Shown piece after piece: positions 1 through 12,900 of a stretch of 64,000 nucleotides of DNA (position 1 is its first letter; every line of letters starts with the position of its first letter). The stretch comes from Liolophura sinensis (lineage: Eukaryota > Mollusca > Polyplacophora > Chitonida > Chitonidae): assembly GCF_032854445.1 (NCBI RefSeq), contig NC_088300.1, positions 66,624,984 to 66,688,983 on the forward strand. The letters are read 5' to 3'. The notes beneath the pieces are model-generated. The model ran no database searches. It saw only the letters and a program-made list of their open reading frames with translations, and had not been told where the DNA came from. Position numbers and translations under genes: made by a program.

Positions 1-128
1 TTAGCGTTTCCAAAAAAGGTGGATTTCATCCACGAGCGGAACACACGTGATGAGCCGTAGAGCCATTTTATGATATTTTATTATATAAACGCTAAAGGCA
101 GTAATTCATTTATTGGACTGGGGAACAT

Positions 129-275
129 TTGTGACCTTGACCAGAAGCCTCTCACCGATGCAATCGCTGAGAGTTCAAGATCGGCTCAGGTGAGCTTTCT
201 CTCCGATCGTATACCATCTAGCAGCAACCGACGGATGATAGTGAGCGACAGGTTTTTATCGTTCCATCAAACAGG
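129..275 (+). mobile_element. Decayed SINE-1 copy, tRNA-like head
   Basis: The stretch aligns in order with the head of the better preserved copy at 6032-6297 (read on its minus strand). Shared blocks are the AGCCTCTCACC block, GAGTTCAAG (B-box-like) and CTTTCTCTCCG. It is diverged and lacks the ATTGGTGTTTTACGCC tail. Confidence 0.55.
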
Positions 276-3200
276 AGAAAATCACGAATTTAAGCCAGGT
301 TCCTGACAAACCTCCTGATCAACAACCCAGCCTTATCAAACAGATAGCTGGACGACTCTGCGATCACATTGGTCAACGGCCAATCGGATGCCACGAGAAA
401 AACGCTTAGTTGACAAAACCACCTAAGCGAAGTCCCTGTATATATTCAAATCTGTTGAGAAAATCATGATGGTAATGAATCGTTACCTTTTCAATGACCA
501 TCAAGGACACTACAAAACTGGTAACTTACACGGGTTTTATTAAAAATATTTGCTATACATGAATATAGATTACAACAAATTAGATCACAAAGCTTCATGC
601 TGAGGTCTTGTATCTTGAAATGGCTTATATTTTAGATATAATCAACATTTTTCATGATTAAGTAACTACACCCGTGCTTGACATCAAGCAGATATAAGAA
701 ACTCCGAGATCAGGAGAAAAAAATAGTTAATCTCATAAATGTGAATACTTTATTATTTGTCTAAGAGTATCACCCATGATCAGACACTGTCAAATACTCC
801 GCAAGCTCTTCAGAAAGGTCACTAACTCCCGTCTATGGTGCAAATATGGACGCCATAAGGAATATATAGAATACTAGATACGAAGGAAAGCCCATTCATA
901 CCATGCCCATTGTTCAGTGAAAATATACTAGACCCGCTCCCAACAAAACGGACTGAGCACAGCCTCCTTCGCCCAAAACACTTCCATTATGGACAGCTTG
1001 GAACCAAAACGACGCACGTTGTCCCGGGACAAGCTGAAATGCTGATACCATTAGGCCATCAAATCTCGCAGTAAATAATGAATAATTAAATTACAGTTAC
1101 CTAAATGATATACGAATACTTGTATTGCGCTCAGTAAAATCTGTAACTATACATGTATATTTTAAAAGTCTGGAGCGATAAATTACAACAACAGCCAAAG
1201 GTAAGTCTGAAAGTTTTGACAGATTTTTATGAGCTCGACACTTGTCATAGATTTTTTATTATGATAAAGCCAGCATTCTAATTTGAAAACAAAAATCTCA
1301 ACAAAAACCCTAACACACCAGCTTATCTCGGCAAGTTTGGAACAAAAACAATATCCTAAAATGCATGACTTACGTACAGCAAATATCGAACTGATAATTA
1401 TAGGTACCATACATCTGAATGGACCGCGCAAGTTACATAACAGCCAACCCTTTACAGCAGCACCAGTGCGGTTTCTCCACAATGAATGGTCTGTACTTTA
1501 GATGAGTTTTTCAGCTGATCACAATGTCACCGCCAACAGAAAGAAACAATTTCATCATAAGGAAACTCACGATTGGCGTACTTGAAAAGTTCTCGTTCCC
1601 GTATACTAATGCTTCATGGAATTAGTGCCAAATCTGTTCTTCATGGTTATCTAAAGAGTCATACCCTAGAACCTGAGACTAATATTAGTCCCAGCTAGAA
1701 CTAAGGACTCCTCTTATGAAGGGTTTACCCAGCCTTTTGACTGACAATTCTTCTGGGGTATACAGGTGATTTGCAAATGTGAAGCACTTTGAAGTATGAC
1801 AACTTGAAATATACATCATCACACTAGGTAGCTATAGGTATCAATAAAGTATTTTTCTCGATATACATACACACGCGGTTTAATGGTGGATGAATTGTAT
1901 CATTATATCACAAAGTCTACTGACAGTAATGTTGTTTAATGCCGGGCCACATTACCGAAGAGACTGGGTTAAAGCAGGTATACCTGAAACAGCAACCATG
2001 CCAATTATATCCGTTTTTTCTCGGCAATAACATCTAAGTTATAATACTATGAGGGAAATAATCCGAAAACTAGACACACATCTACTAAGCTCTGTGAACG
2101 GGTCTAATGACCTGTTCCTTTCATGAAAATAGAATCTTGTTTCTGTCTACACAGGTACATGTCAAAATAGGATTTAAAGTGGGAAAAACTCGATGTAAAA
2201 TCAGAGCTCACAAAGAACCGCTTTAAAGGGTGCAAACATGTTAAGAAATCAGTCATTCTTGTCTACTTAAAGTCTAAAATTGTACAAGAAAATGTCAAAT
2301 GTCAAAATGTTAATACTTTCAGAGCTGCCCTTAGCATGGATGTTAAGAAAATATGACCCTCGGTACGAACACTGATTAATATTAGTACTGACAAACATAA
2401 ATCACACATGAAAATTCTAATCCTGAAGTTGTTCTATGGAAAGAAATGACAGGACATCACAAAATTTTGAATTTAAAGATCAAATAACTGTGAACTACAT
2501 ATATGCTTGTATATAGGCTATTCAAATTTGTTTACCTGAAAACCTGTTGTGCATGTAGATATATTCTAGGTGAATTTCCCCCATTTGTCAACATGTAGTT
2601 TCTTAAGACATTTACTTTCAGGCATGTATGCTTCCAATATGTCTCAAGTAATGACAAAATGGTGTGTGACAAGGAATGAAATATTGCAAACAAAACACTT
2701 TCAAGACAAGCCACTTCAAAAATATAAAAACAAACAAAAACCACCAATGAATGCCTAAATTTTGGCATATAATACAAAGGGACAAGCAGGCTAAATTTCA
2801 CTTATGTGCATGAAACAATGTAAAGTGTGACAGTCAATAAATGCCCAATGGTCAGTCCAAGGCTTAGAAAAAAACATGTACTTATTCATAACTTTGTTAT
2901 TCAATCAGGTGATTCAAAGTTGTAATACCTCCAAACTGTATCAAAGCAATTAACAAGATGTTGGTCAAATGTTACAGCAACTGCTGTAGAACTAGTGGAG
3001 AGGTTAAGTTCGCCCACACCTACAGGATCAATTTATGTACACGGAGCACTATCTCTTATCAAAAGTCCAGAACTAAAAGTGTACAACTCTCATAAAGTAA
3101 ATATATTACCTGAAAGGTCATGGAAACCACATACCCTCATATAAGCTATATGATGATCTACCTCTAACAGAGAAATTCTTTACAAACAGTGTCCAAAAAA

Positions 3201-3386
3201 AACACTGATGCATGATGGGAAATTAATTGGCTTGATGAATTGGATCCTCAAACATATTCAACATTTTTAATATTCAAAACAAGTAACATTGTCATAATTT
3301 CTAACTGTGTGTTCGCACTTCACTGAATATAGCTATGAACACTTTAATTTAAGGTGTATTGTATAAAAACATTGTATTGTGTCCTA

Positions 3387-3599
3387 CACAAATTCCTCAA
3401 CCTTCACATATGATAGAGCAACTTCTAGTTGCAATTTATGCACATTTTTAATATGACTGGAGACAAAACTACATGGTTGGATTGGCCAGTTTCAGGGCTT
3501 CACGAAAAGTGCAATTTTATCAGTCAACACAGAAAAATGCATTCAGAATGTGCTTGAGTAAACACCTTGCAAACATGCGGAAAGGTTGGAGAATTACAG
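3387..3599. mobile_element. MITE family M1, copy 1
   Basis: About 213 bp flanked by TA on both sides (3385-3386 and 3600-3601). The ends are imperfect inverted repeats: the left reads AATTCCTCAACCTT and the complement of the right reads AATTCTCCAACCTTT. The interior contains AATTTATGCACATTTTTAAT and CCTTGCAAACATG, shared with the copies at 18249, 26714 and 57919. It has no coding capacity, consistent with a non-autonomous DNA transposon. Confidence 0.75.
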
Positions 3600-3945
3600 T
3601 ATTGTACTAACATGTAATTAACCAAGAGTTCAATGCTATTTGGCTAGCCTAGAGATGTACACTTTTTGTCCATGGTCCTCAGCATATTTATAAATCTATA
3701 TATACATGCATATGCCATCAAAACATAACAACACTTCAAAAGCTGCCATGATTTAGTACTTAACAATGATAACAACTGACAAACTCGCTTCAGTGCAATG
3801 CTGAATGATAAGTACATGTATTATATCTGTTAGAGGGAATGACATGATATCTGACACCTGATAAAAATAACGACCGAGGGCATGAACTATCACAGACGGA
3901 GAAATAAAATGTGGGACAATGGCTAAAAATGTTGTTGTTGTTATA

Positions 3946-6900
3946 TCACTGCAGGCAGCGAGGAATCACTGTAAAGGGGACAATAGGACTAGTTAGCTCA
4001 AGTTCCATCGCAGTCACCTGACACTGAGACGCCTCCTGGTGGTGACCTATTGACTGAAGGATTTGACCTAGACTGTACCTGCAAAGATCATACACAATAA
4101 TTTTATCAGGTCATCAAGATTTGTAAAGATTACACTTGATTAATTATTTCATTATGGTTTAATGCAATACTAGAGACTTTTGCTTTTATACAATGACAGT
4201 CCGTTTTTATTTATTTGTGATTGGTGCTTTATACCGTCCTCAAGAATATTTCAATAATTATGGTGGGAGGAATCTGGGCAGAGCCAAGGGAAACCCACGA
4301 CCATCCGCGGGTTACTGGGAGGCCTTCCCATGTACGGCCATAGAGCAGCAGTCAGTTTTGAAAGGAAACTGGAAAACTGGAATGCTTTGGGCTCAGTAAA
4401 CGCCATAATAGTTTAAGACATGGTCTTCAATAAACATTAGACTGCACGAACAGCCACACAAGTGTCACTGAGTGTTTATTGTTGTGAAGGCACCATGAAC
4501 AGTTAGGGCAAGACCATGTTTCAATCCAAGACTATGTTTCAATCTAGGACTATGTTTCAATCCAAGACTGTTTCAATCTAGGACTATGTTTCAATCCAAG
4601 ACTATGTTTCAATCCAGGACTATGTTTCAATCCAGGACTACGTTTCAATCCACACTTTGTGTATCCCAGTGAATGAAGGCAAAGTATTTAAACAACTCAA
4701 CCATGGCCAGCGTCTCAACTTATTTAAATTTCAAAGTCCAATTCAGTGATAAAATATGGGTAGGTATCTGAGCAGGTTTCTGCCTTTTCTGGCTTTTCTC
4801 CTCTGCCTATAAAACTAGCTGCCATCCAAATGAAAATAAATATTTCTGAATGAGATTTAAAACATCAATTAAATAATTTAATACATTAATAAAAGATCAG
4901 GTTAATTTCTGACAATTTTAAACTTTTTTCAGAGGCACTTTCATCCCAATAGTGATACTAAAAGTAAATATGAAATGCCAAAATGGTAAAAATAGACCAC
5001 TGAGATCCAAGCCTCCCGCTTAACCATAGCAGAAAAAGTGACATCGTTTGATCGACAGAATGCTGAACATCACCATCCCTAAATTCCCTCTTCAAACTGT
5101 TCCTGGTTGGAGTTGGGGGACAATTAATTGTAGATAGTTACCAGGAGAGATGTGAAGTGGGATCAGCATTGACAGCATCTCGTAGCACTTTCTCTGCCAA
5201 TCTGTCATTATTCATGTAATGTAGCACCAAACCCTGGCAAAAACGAAAGCAGCAAATCATTAATCATAATCACTAATACTACATGACCCAAATATTTCAA
5301 TGGAATTTAACTAAGTAATTAATATTCAGTTGACAGGTCAGGTGATGTCCCAAAATATTATTTTCGGTGCTGAAACTTAAAATTTCCCAGTAGAATATGA
5401 TCATCCCATGTTCCAAGTAAGCCTCAAAACACCTTTCTAAAATAAATAAAACTGTTAGAATCATGAAAAATGGGCAAGTTATGTGACAAAGTTTATGGTC
5501 ATTTAGGGTATATTGTTCCTGCTAATCATCCTAGAACTGTCTTAACTGACCTGTACTTGACAGAGACAAACATTTTCATATCCTGATGCGACCGATTTGA
5601 TCGATATTTCTTGTAACATACAAGAGGCTATCATACTTTATATACGGTATGTGGGTGGAGAAAATCTGGGCCAACCTAATGTAGGAGTCTTTTTCAATAC
5701 ATCTCACACATGTAACTTTAACATTGCACGCTAATGATGAAGATGAAAACCTCACCAAATGATGTCAACTTTTGGTGTTCATGCATGTCAATCCTGTTTA
5801 TATCAAGCAAGATATAATTGGTATTTGACATGGTAAATTTTCCAGCTATCCACACATTATTTAAAATATTGCAATGTTTAATATTTCCATGACAGTTTCA
5901 GTTTGTCGGTCACAAACACTTGGTGCCTGTCAAATGTTGTTTGGCGCAAGACAGCGTCCTTCTCCTGCAGCATATTTCCAAGCTTGCATGTAAGCATACT
6001 GTACTTACTCAGTCCTACAACACACAGTGTATTTACTTATTCATTTGATTGGTGTTTTACGCCGTACTCAAGAATATTTCACTTATACGACGGCGGCCAG
6101 CATTATGGTGGGAGGAAACCAGGCACACCTCAGAAGAAACTCACGACCATCCACAGGTTGCTGGAAGACCTTCCCACCTATGGCCAGAGAGGAAGCCAGC
6201 ATGGGCTGGACTTGAACTCACAGCGGCCGCACTGGTGAGAGGCTCCTGGGTCATTACGCCGCGCTAGCGCGATAACCAACTGAGCCATGGAGGCCCCCAC
6301 ACAGTGTAATATCAGCATTACAACGAGTAGGCTTCACTAATGGTGACTCACCAGATGATGTAAACTTTTAATGTGGCCTGGGTTGATTGACACGGCATTC
6401 TCGTAGTTAGACTTGGCCTCAGAGTAGTTCTGTTTGTATTCAAACACTCTGCCCTTCTGTGAAACAAACAATACATGTACATGAATAGTTTATATATTTG
6501 TCATAATGATCGGGGCTTCGTACCATACTCAAGAATATGTCACAAATATCACATCAGTCAGGTTTAGAAGAAAACAGCCAGGCTGGAGAAGTGTTTCAGC
6601 CTTAACCAGGTTTCTGACAATGCCTGACATGGTTCTGTAAGAGGTCAGGTGCTAATCTTAGATTGCAAGATGAATGCTCCATCTACATAAGCTAGTCAGG
6701 GCCCTATGGACATGAATCAGGGCTATGTGTAACAAAAAAATGTTTGATCTCAAACATTATGCGTGTGCATGAAGACCTTTTTATACAACGCACCTCAAAA
6801 TCATACTTTCTGAGAGCTTTTAGGTCTGTGGATGGAAGAAATTTTGTATGAAAACTTTACCTTTTTATTGGTATACCATCATATTTTGGTTTAACTCACT

Positions 6901-9900
6901 TGTCAGTTTTAACACAACTTAATTAGTTTGGGCACTCAACAGTTTGTGAACCTGAAGCTACAACGGCTCTAGATATGACCCTGTGTCTGGGTAAATCATT
7001 GACAACATTTGTATGATAGGAATGACATGCAAGATTGTGCTGCTGTACAAACCATTATTTAATTCAAATGCAAGACACAATCTCATCAATATTATAAATC
7101 AAAATCTATAAATTTTACATGAAATATTGTTATATTTTCAAAACCAGTCTATCATATGCATGTTTATTCAATTAAATCCAACCTTGATAAAAGGAAATGC
7201 CTCTGTCAACAATTACACCTGGATTCCAAAATGTTAAAAACTGAGAAAAGTAACATGAACAAATTTACCACTATAGGAAAATGTACAATGTAAGCCTAGA
7301 GCTACTTCAGGTTGTGTCCCCTTACCATGTAGGCCACCTGGTGAGAGAGCGGGAAAATACCAGAGGTTTCTATGACACAGGATTCTGCCTCACACACTTT
7401 ATCCATGTCCAGGTACAGCTCAGCTGGACAAAAACAAAGAAATATTTCTGTTACAGGTAGTTTTATGGCGCTCAGTTGTATCCACCCTTTACTGCATCAC
7501 GAACAGCAGATTATTGACATCATTGTAACAAGAAAAAGGATGAGGAAGTGAGTGCTTGGGATTTAACGTTGTACTTCACCATTTTTTAGTCATATGACCA
7601 CAGAGGGGTCCTTAGAGTGCATGTAATGTGCCTCCTAGTTGCAGGACCGATTTCCAACGCTCATTTATCTACTACTGCTTCATTGAGATGACGTACCGAA
7701 GGCAAACAAGCTGCCCCGCCCAAGCCATTATGTTGATACGAGTCAACCAGTCATTGCAATATCCCCTTAATAGATGCCTTGTTTATATTTGTGTTAACTG
7801 CAATGTTATGGGCTTTATTATTTCTGCATAATGAGGTGAAATGACATGTGCTTTAAAATCATAGGAAACTTTGTTTTCGTCGCATACAGGTTTGACACAG
7901 CGCATGCGACAAGGCCAAGTTCCAGATTCAGATAGGTTAATGTAGAAGCTAAGCTGGGAACATACATGGAGCCAATCAACCTCAGAGCTACCATGGCCTA
8001 TGCTTTACATTTCACAGAATTTTCAAGAGCGAGGAATGGATCAGCATACTGTATAGCACATCATGGGGCAGATACATGTTGAGAAAAGTGTAGAGTGCTT
8101 TGTGCAGCCTACCAAGATGGAGCCAGATCTGCGCCTGTAGATACCAGGTCTGCTGAGGTCCTGGTCTGGGCTGGAAGCCGCTGTTCACCGTGGAAGCCAC
8201 TTCTGAGAGAGCTTGTTCTACTCGCGAGGCTGCCAGCGATTCTGCACGGATAGAACCTACAGACAGACGCACAGATAAATGAATAGACATCAATCAGTGG
8301 GGAAAGCTGTTAATCAACAGCTCCACCCTGTCAGTGCATGTATAAATTTAATACATTTATAGTAAATATTTCACATTAAGGCCTTGAAAGTGGGGTCATC
8401 TGGGCACACAAGATTCAAACAATTAAGCACATGCATACACAAGAATATTTCAAACACCCATAAAACAGCAGCCTGTTTACTGAGTGAAGAAAACTGGATG
8501 GCCTTCGGCAAATACCTAACAAGGTTTTACTCATGTCACATTGGTGGCCAGTGATTTCCAATGAAATCTGTACTACCAACTAAACAGTGGCTTTGTTCCC
8601 ACCCAAGCCTTAAGAGGCTCCCCAAGGCTCCTCACTACAAGTGTGACTGGTAGGCACTTATGGTTTGAAATATTCAGAACATGTTTAGAATCTTCAATAG
8701 AGTTCAGAACCATGAAAGGAAATGTTTCGAGAATGTTTAAGGGCCTAATATGCTATGTTCTCTAGCACGTCAAAGGTCATTCAAATATTCTATGTTACAG
8801 CAGAGATGCCAAGTACAGTAATATGACTGGCAACAAAAGACAGGTTAAGCAAATAATTACATTCTGCAATGAGTGTAAGCTTGTCAGCCTGAAAATGATG
8901 CCATTGTTATTTCAAAAAAAGAGAAAAAAAAATTCAGGGTGTACAGAACGATGCATATATCAGTATAATTATTGAAGGAGGTGGGGATGCTAAACAATCC
9001 AAAAATTGAAACTTTTCAACATGAAGCCGCAGCTGTATTCGATGTAGGTCCCTGAAGAGAATCACTTTCTGGTCATTTGTTTGCAGTAGACTGAGCTTAA
9101 GTTGAATGTCTCACTTTTTTTTGTCTGATCGTAATGAACTCAATTATAAAAAGTCAGTTTTACAGGCATTTTTGTTTGAAAAGTTTCCTTTCAAACACAG
9201 ATTCAAGATTTTGAAACTTAACAAAATTAAGATCTTTAAAAAAATCTAAGGACTGTGTGAACCCTGGTACATTCAGAAATCAAAATGGGGACATAGCATA
9301 AACGTACAGCTTTGTTGTTATTACAAACAGAAAAATGAGGAATAAAAATGATAATGAAAGCTATGACCCAAAAGAGTCGTCTCGTTTTAAGATGCCAGAT
9401 TAATCAGACAACTGTAGGGAACTCGACAAAAATTATCGGTAAATAATCTTTTAAGAAAACGAGTCAAATTACGAATGTAAAATATAAAATGTTATGACTT
9501 TATAAACTGATACACTACAAACTGTCACCGTGCCAGTGGTATGCAAACAGGCCTGACCAGAGAAATGCAGAACTTGTACCACTTGTATGAAAATGGTGTA
9601 AGCATTTGTAAGCAAAGAGCAGTTTCGAGCAATCAGTGAGTGCAGCACCTGAAAATTTGGTTTCAGATTCAATTTCATTATTAATATGCCAGATGGACCA
9701 TACAAGTTGCAGAAAGAGCCCGCAGAAAGAGCCCGCAGAATGCTGCGGTCAATTCTGTTATCATGGATGACCATAAACTTCAAAGCAAATTTAATGTCAA
9801 AGAACAAGAAAGTTTTTCACCCTTAGTGGATAGATGATGTGTGTAAGGAACATGATGTTTGTTTGTGAGCAACAGAGATACCAAGACGAAAGAGAGTATA

Positions 9901-12900
9901 CAATGCCCAGACAAACGTCATGACTGACAGAAGAGAAGAAAGCTTGGCAGCCATTCTAGATTCATTTGGCTAATATGCAAAATGTATAAAATGTAGAAAG
10001 TTTTAAATTGTGAAAAAAAAAAACACTTATAAAGCTGTGCAGAGTGTGAGCAAAACCAGAATTGGTGGCAAAATTTGTGCAATGGAATCTTCGGCACAAT
10101 GTTTAGAATGATGTATCATATTCAAGTAATAAAATGATGAGTAGCGGTATCACAGCTTAAAACACAAAAACATCATTTGAAATTCTCTGTGAAAAAATTA
10201 ATGTTATTAACCCTAATTAGTACTTTTAAATAATCTAATAACAAAAGTTAAAGAGACTGAAATGAACAGTGAAAACAAACAAGAATTGTTTAATACTGGA
10301 CTGAATTGGATCTTGATTATAATAAGTATAAAAGATACACTCATGACATGACAATCACAAAACAGACAAAGAAACATGTATTTATTTGACCTTTAACAAA
10401 CTGCTGTTTATCATCAAAAAAAAAAGAAAGAGAGCTAAAAGTCGCGAACTTAAGTGGTAGCCACAGTGGATTACTGAGAGGTCAAACTACTTGTGATAGC
10501 CCCCACCCCCCACCCCTGTGAAAATGAGAAAAATGATGAAGTCAACTTTCACAATGTCATGGATAAAAGAGGAATGAGAAAGCTTGGGATATTGTGTGAA
10601 TAAATAAAACTTAAAAGCTGTCAAACCAAACACAATAAATTACAAAGGTTCCACGTCCCATACCATGCCATGTGATAAGGGGAGACAAACCATGCTGTCC
10701 TTATAGGATACAAACAAGATTTACCTGCTCTTGACTTCTCCCACAGTGCAGGTACTTCGAGTAAATTTCCTACACCGGAGTACACAAGCTATTTATCAAA
10801 AGTGTCTGGTAATGAATATTCAAAGAGTAGCGTTTAGCGTGTTTGTTGAAATCAAAAATCACATTTCACAATCATGCTGTTCAAATAATAATGCTGAGCC
10901 TCAGGAATGCATAATGCCCATCTACTGGAGATGTGAAATGAAGATTAGAAATATTGATCTCGAACTTGATCTTCAACATCTTTCTGCATGCTGCAATAGT
11001 GTACCCAATACAGTAATGTGATGAAACAGTTCTGCTCCAAATCACTGACTGATGTGTGTCTTTAACACTTCTACAACTATCAAACTCAGCAAGCACAAGT
11101 TTTGTGACAGAACTATTTTACAAGAGTATTTTTTTTACAAGAGGACATACACATACACAAATAGAAGAATAAAAAACAGGGGAACGTTAAGTTCAAACTC
11201 TTTTGTTGTTACAAGTAAAATCTGTCCTCCTCTTTTGGGGGGGGGGGGGGGGGGGGGGGAAATTAAACCTTTGTTGACATTAATTTATAGATCAAGTGCG
11301 TCATCATGTTCCAGAGGTACAAATGACACTTCAAGTTCACTAACATTCAGCTCCTTATCATTCATCTACTCAAAATTACTACTTGTGGAACTTTCTTCAG
11401 AGGACCATGTTACAGTAAATGTGAAAGGTTGCCTTATCTTGCCGACAGGTCACATGACACAGCAGGACTTTTTTACCTTTAGTGATAAAAGAGTTCAATC
11501 TCAAAACTCCCCTATTAAATGTTGTTCAAAGGTAACCATACCAGAGTCCCTTTCGCTGAGCTCTGACATTTGTAACTGAGCCACACTCCTCCTGTCAAAT
11601 GTTGCTCGGTCCATACGCACTGACTTCCTCTGAGACAAGGCACTGGCACAGGAGAACAGACCACAAAATCACAATTATTCCATGTTTTTTTTGTATTTAC
11701 TGGTTTGATAAGTGTGCATCAGTGTACTTAAGAAATTATTTCTTGTATGACGCGGTAAGATTTATGGCAGGAGGAAATCAGAGAGCACAGATGATTTATT
11801 TATTCATTTTATTGGCGTTGGCACCGTACTCAAGGATATTTCACTAATATCACGGTGACCAGCACTATGGTGTCAAGAAACTGGGCAAAAGAGCACAGGT
11901 GAAACCAGACCACTTAGTATTAACCAGGTTCTGTTTTACACCTAAAATCTGGTATGTAAAAATGCACTTTCCAAAGCACATAAAACTCTTTAATTCATAT
12001 TTCTGATACTCACACGTACAATTTTCAGGTAAGAAATTAAGCAATCTTCACAAAAAAGTGGCCATGTAAGGTGGAGGAATCAATCAAAATTAAGCAAAAT
12101 GTGTCATCTGAAAAATGCTTATCATTAGGTGAATTACAGCACCTGAGCAACACCCTGTTTAAGGGTAGACCTATCTGTTTTATGCAGAACAGCTCAATAG
12201 CTGGTTTAGGGCAAATCATTATCTATTTAGTAATAGACATTTAGTTTATGTAAGAAAGCCAAATGCATGTTGGAACATCATTATTTGCCAGCTGATGTAA
12301 AACTCACAATGACGTTCCACTCTTGAGCATGCCATAAACTGTACAATATAATTGTTGAATTCCACTATGTATCAAGCAATTTCTAAAATCTTCAAAGTGC
12401 AGGTATCAACAACTAAGGAGGGATGCACAGACATGAACGGAGACAGGGACCGACATCTTTGAGGCACCTGTGTTGAGCTATGCCCTGAGTGGGCTTGAAA
12501 CAAATTGTAATATTTCCGGCAGGTTTCCATACTCCTGACAGTACAAGTTTCTGTTACTACAATGTTTGGAAACACTATCACACTCCTTTACGTGAGGCTC
12601 TGTCCACGTTACTGGCATATGCCAACTGCTAGTTATACAGAATTTTCACATGGTGCAGAACAACAACTACAGGCACCAATGTAAAACTAAATGTTTTTCT
12701 GTGGATTTGGAACAAAAGTCAGCAGGATTAGTGGATAAATGTAAGACCATCTCTAGACTCACTCATCATCCTCGATCTCATGCAGCCCCTTCCACAGCTC
12801 TAACATCTGTTTACAGGTGATCAGCGCCTCCTCTGGGCCACAACACACTTCCTCTAGTTTACTCTTTGTCAGCAAGAGGCTGAGAAAAAAAGCATTAAAA

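Larger units (their letters stand above)
1..3945. other. Region downstream of ttc7 (3' UTR plus intergenic)
   Basis: No coding exon is recognisable on either strand. The right-hand part must hold the ttc7 3' UTR, because the stop codon is at 3946-3948 on the minus strand. I could not fix the polyadenylation site. Contents that can be named are a decayed SINE head near 129-275 and a MITE at 3387-3599. The remaining open frames are short, have no family resemblance and look like chance. Confidence 0.6.

Noticed and set aside
70-306. 78-residue open frame at the window start
   Set aside because: It overlaps a decayed SINE-1 head and shows no protein family features.
4515-4651. Repeats containing GTTTCAATCC that resemble a CRISPR repeat
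   Set aside because: The units are contiguous 18-mers with no unique spacers, and the setting is an intron of an animal gene.
5903-6267. Overlapping open frames of 62-111 residues in three frames
   Set aside because: They are produced by the G+C-rich SINE-1 copy at 6032-6297.
11052-11579. 175-residue open frame on the plus strand
   Set aside because: It runs through the poly-G tract and across TTC7 intron 15 antisense, with low-complexity composition and no family resemblance.
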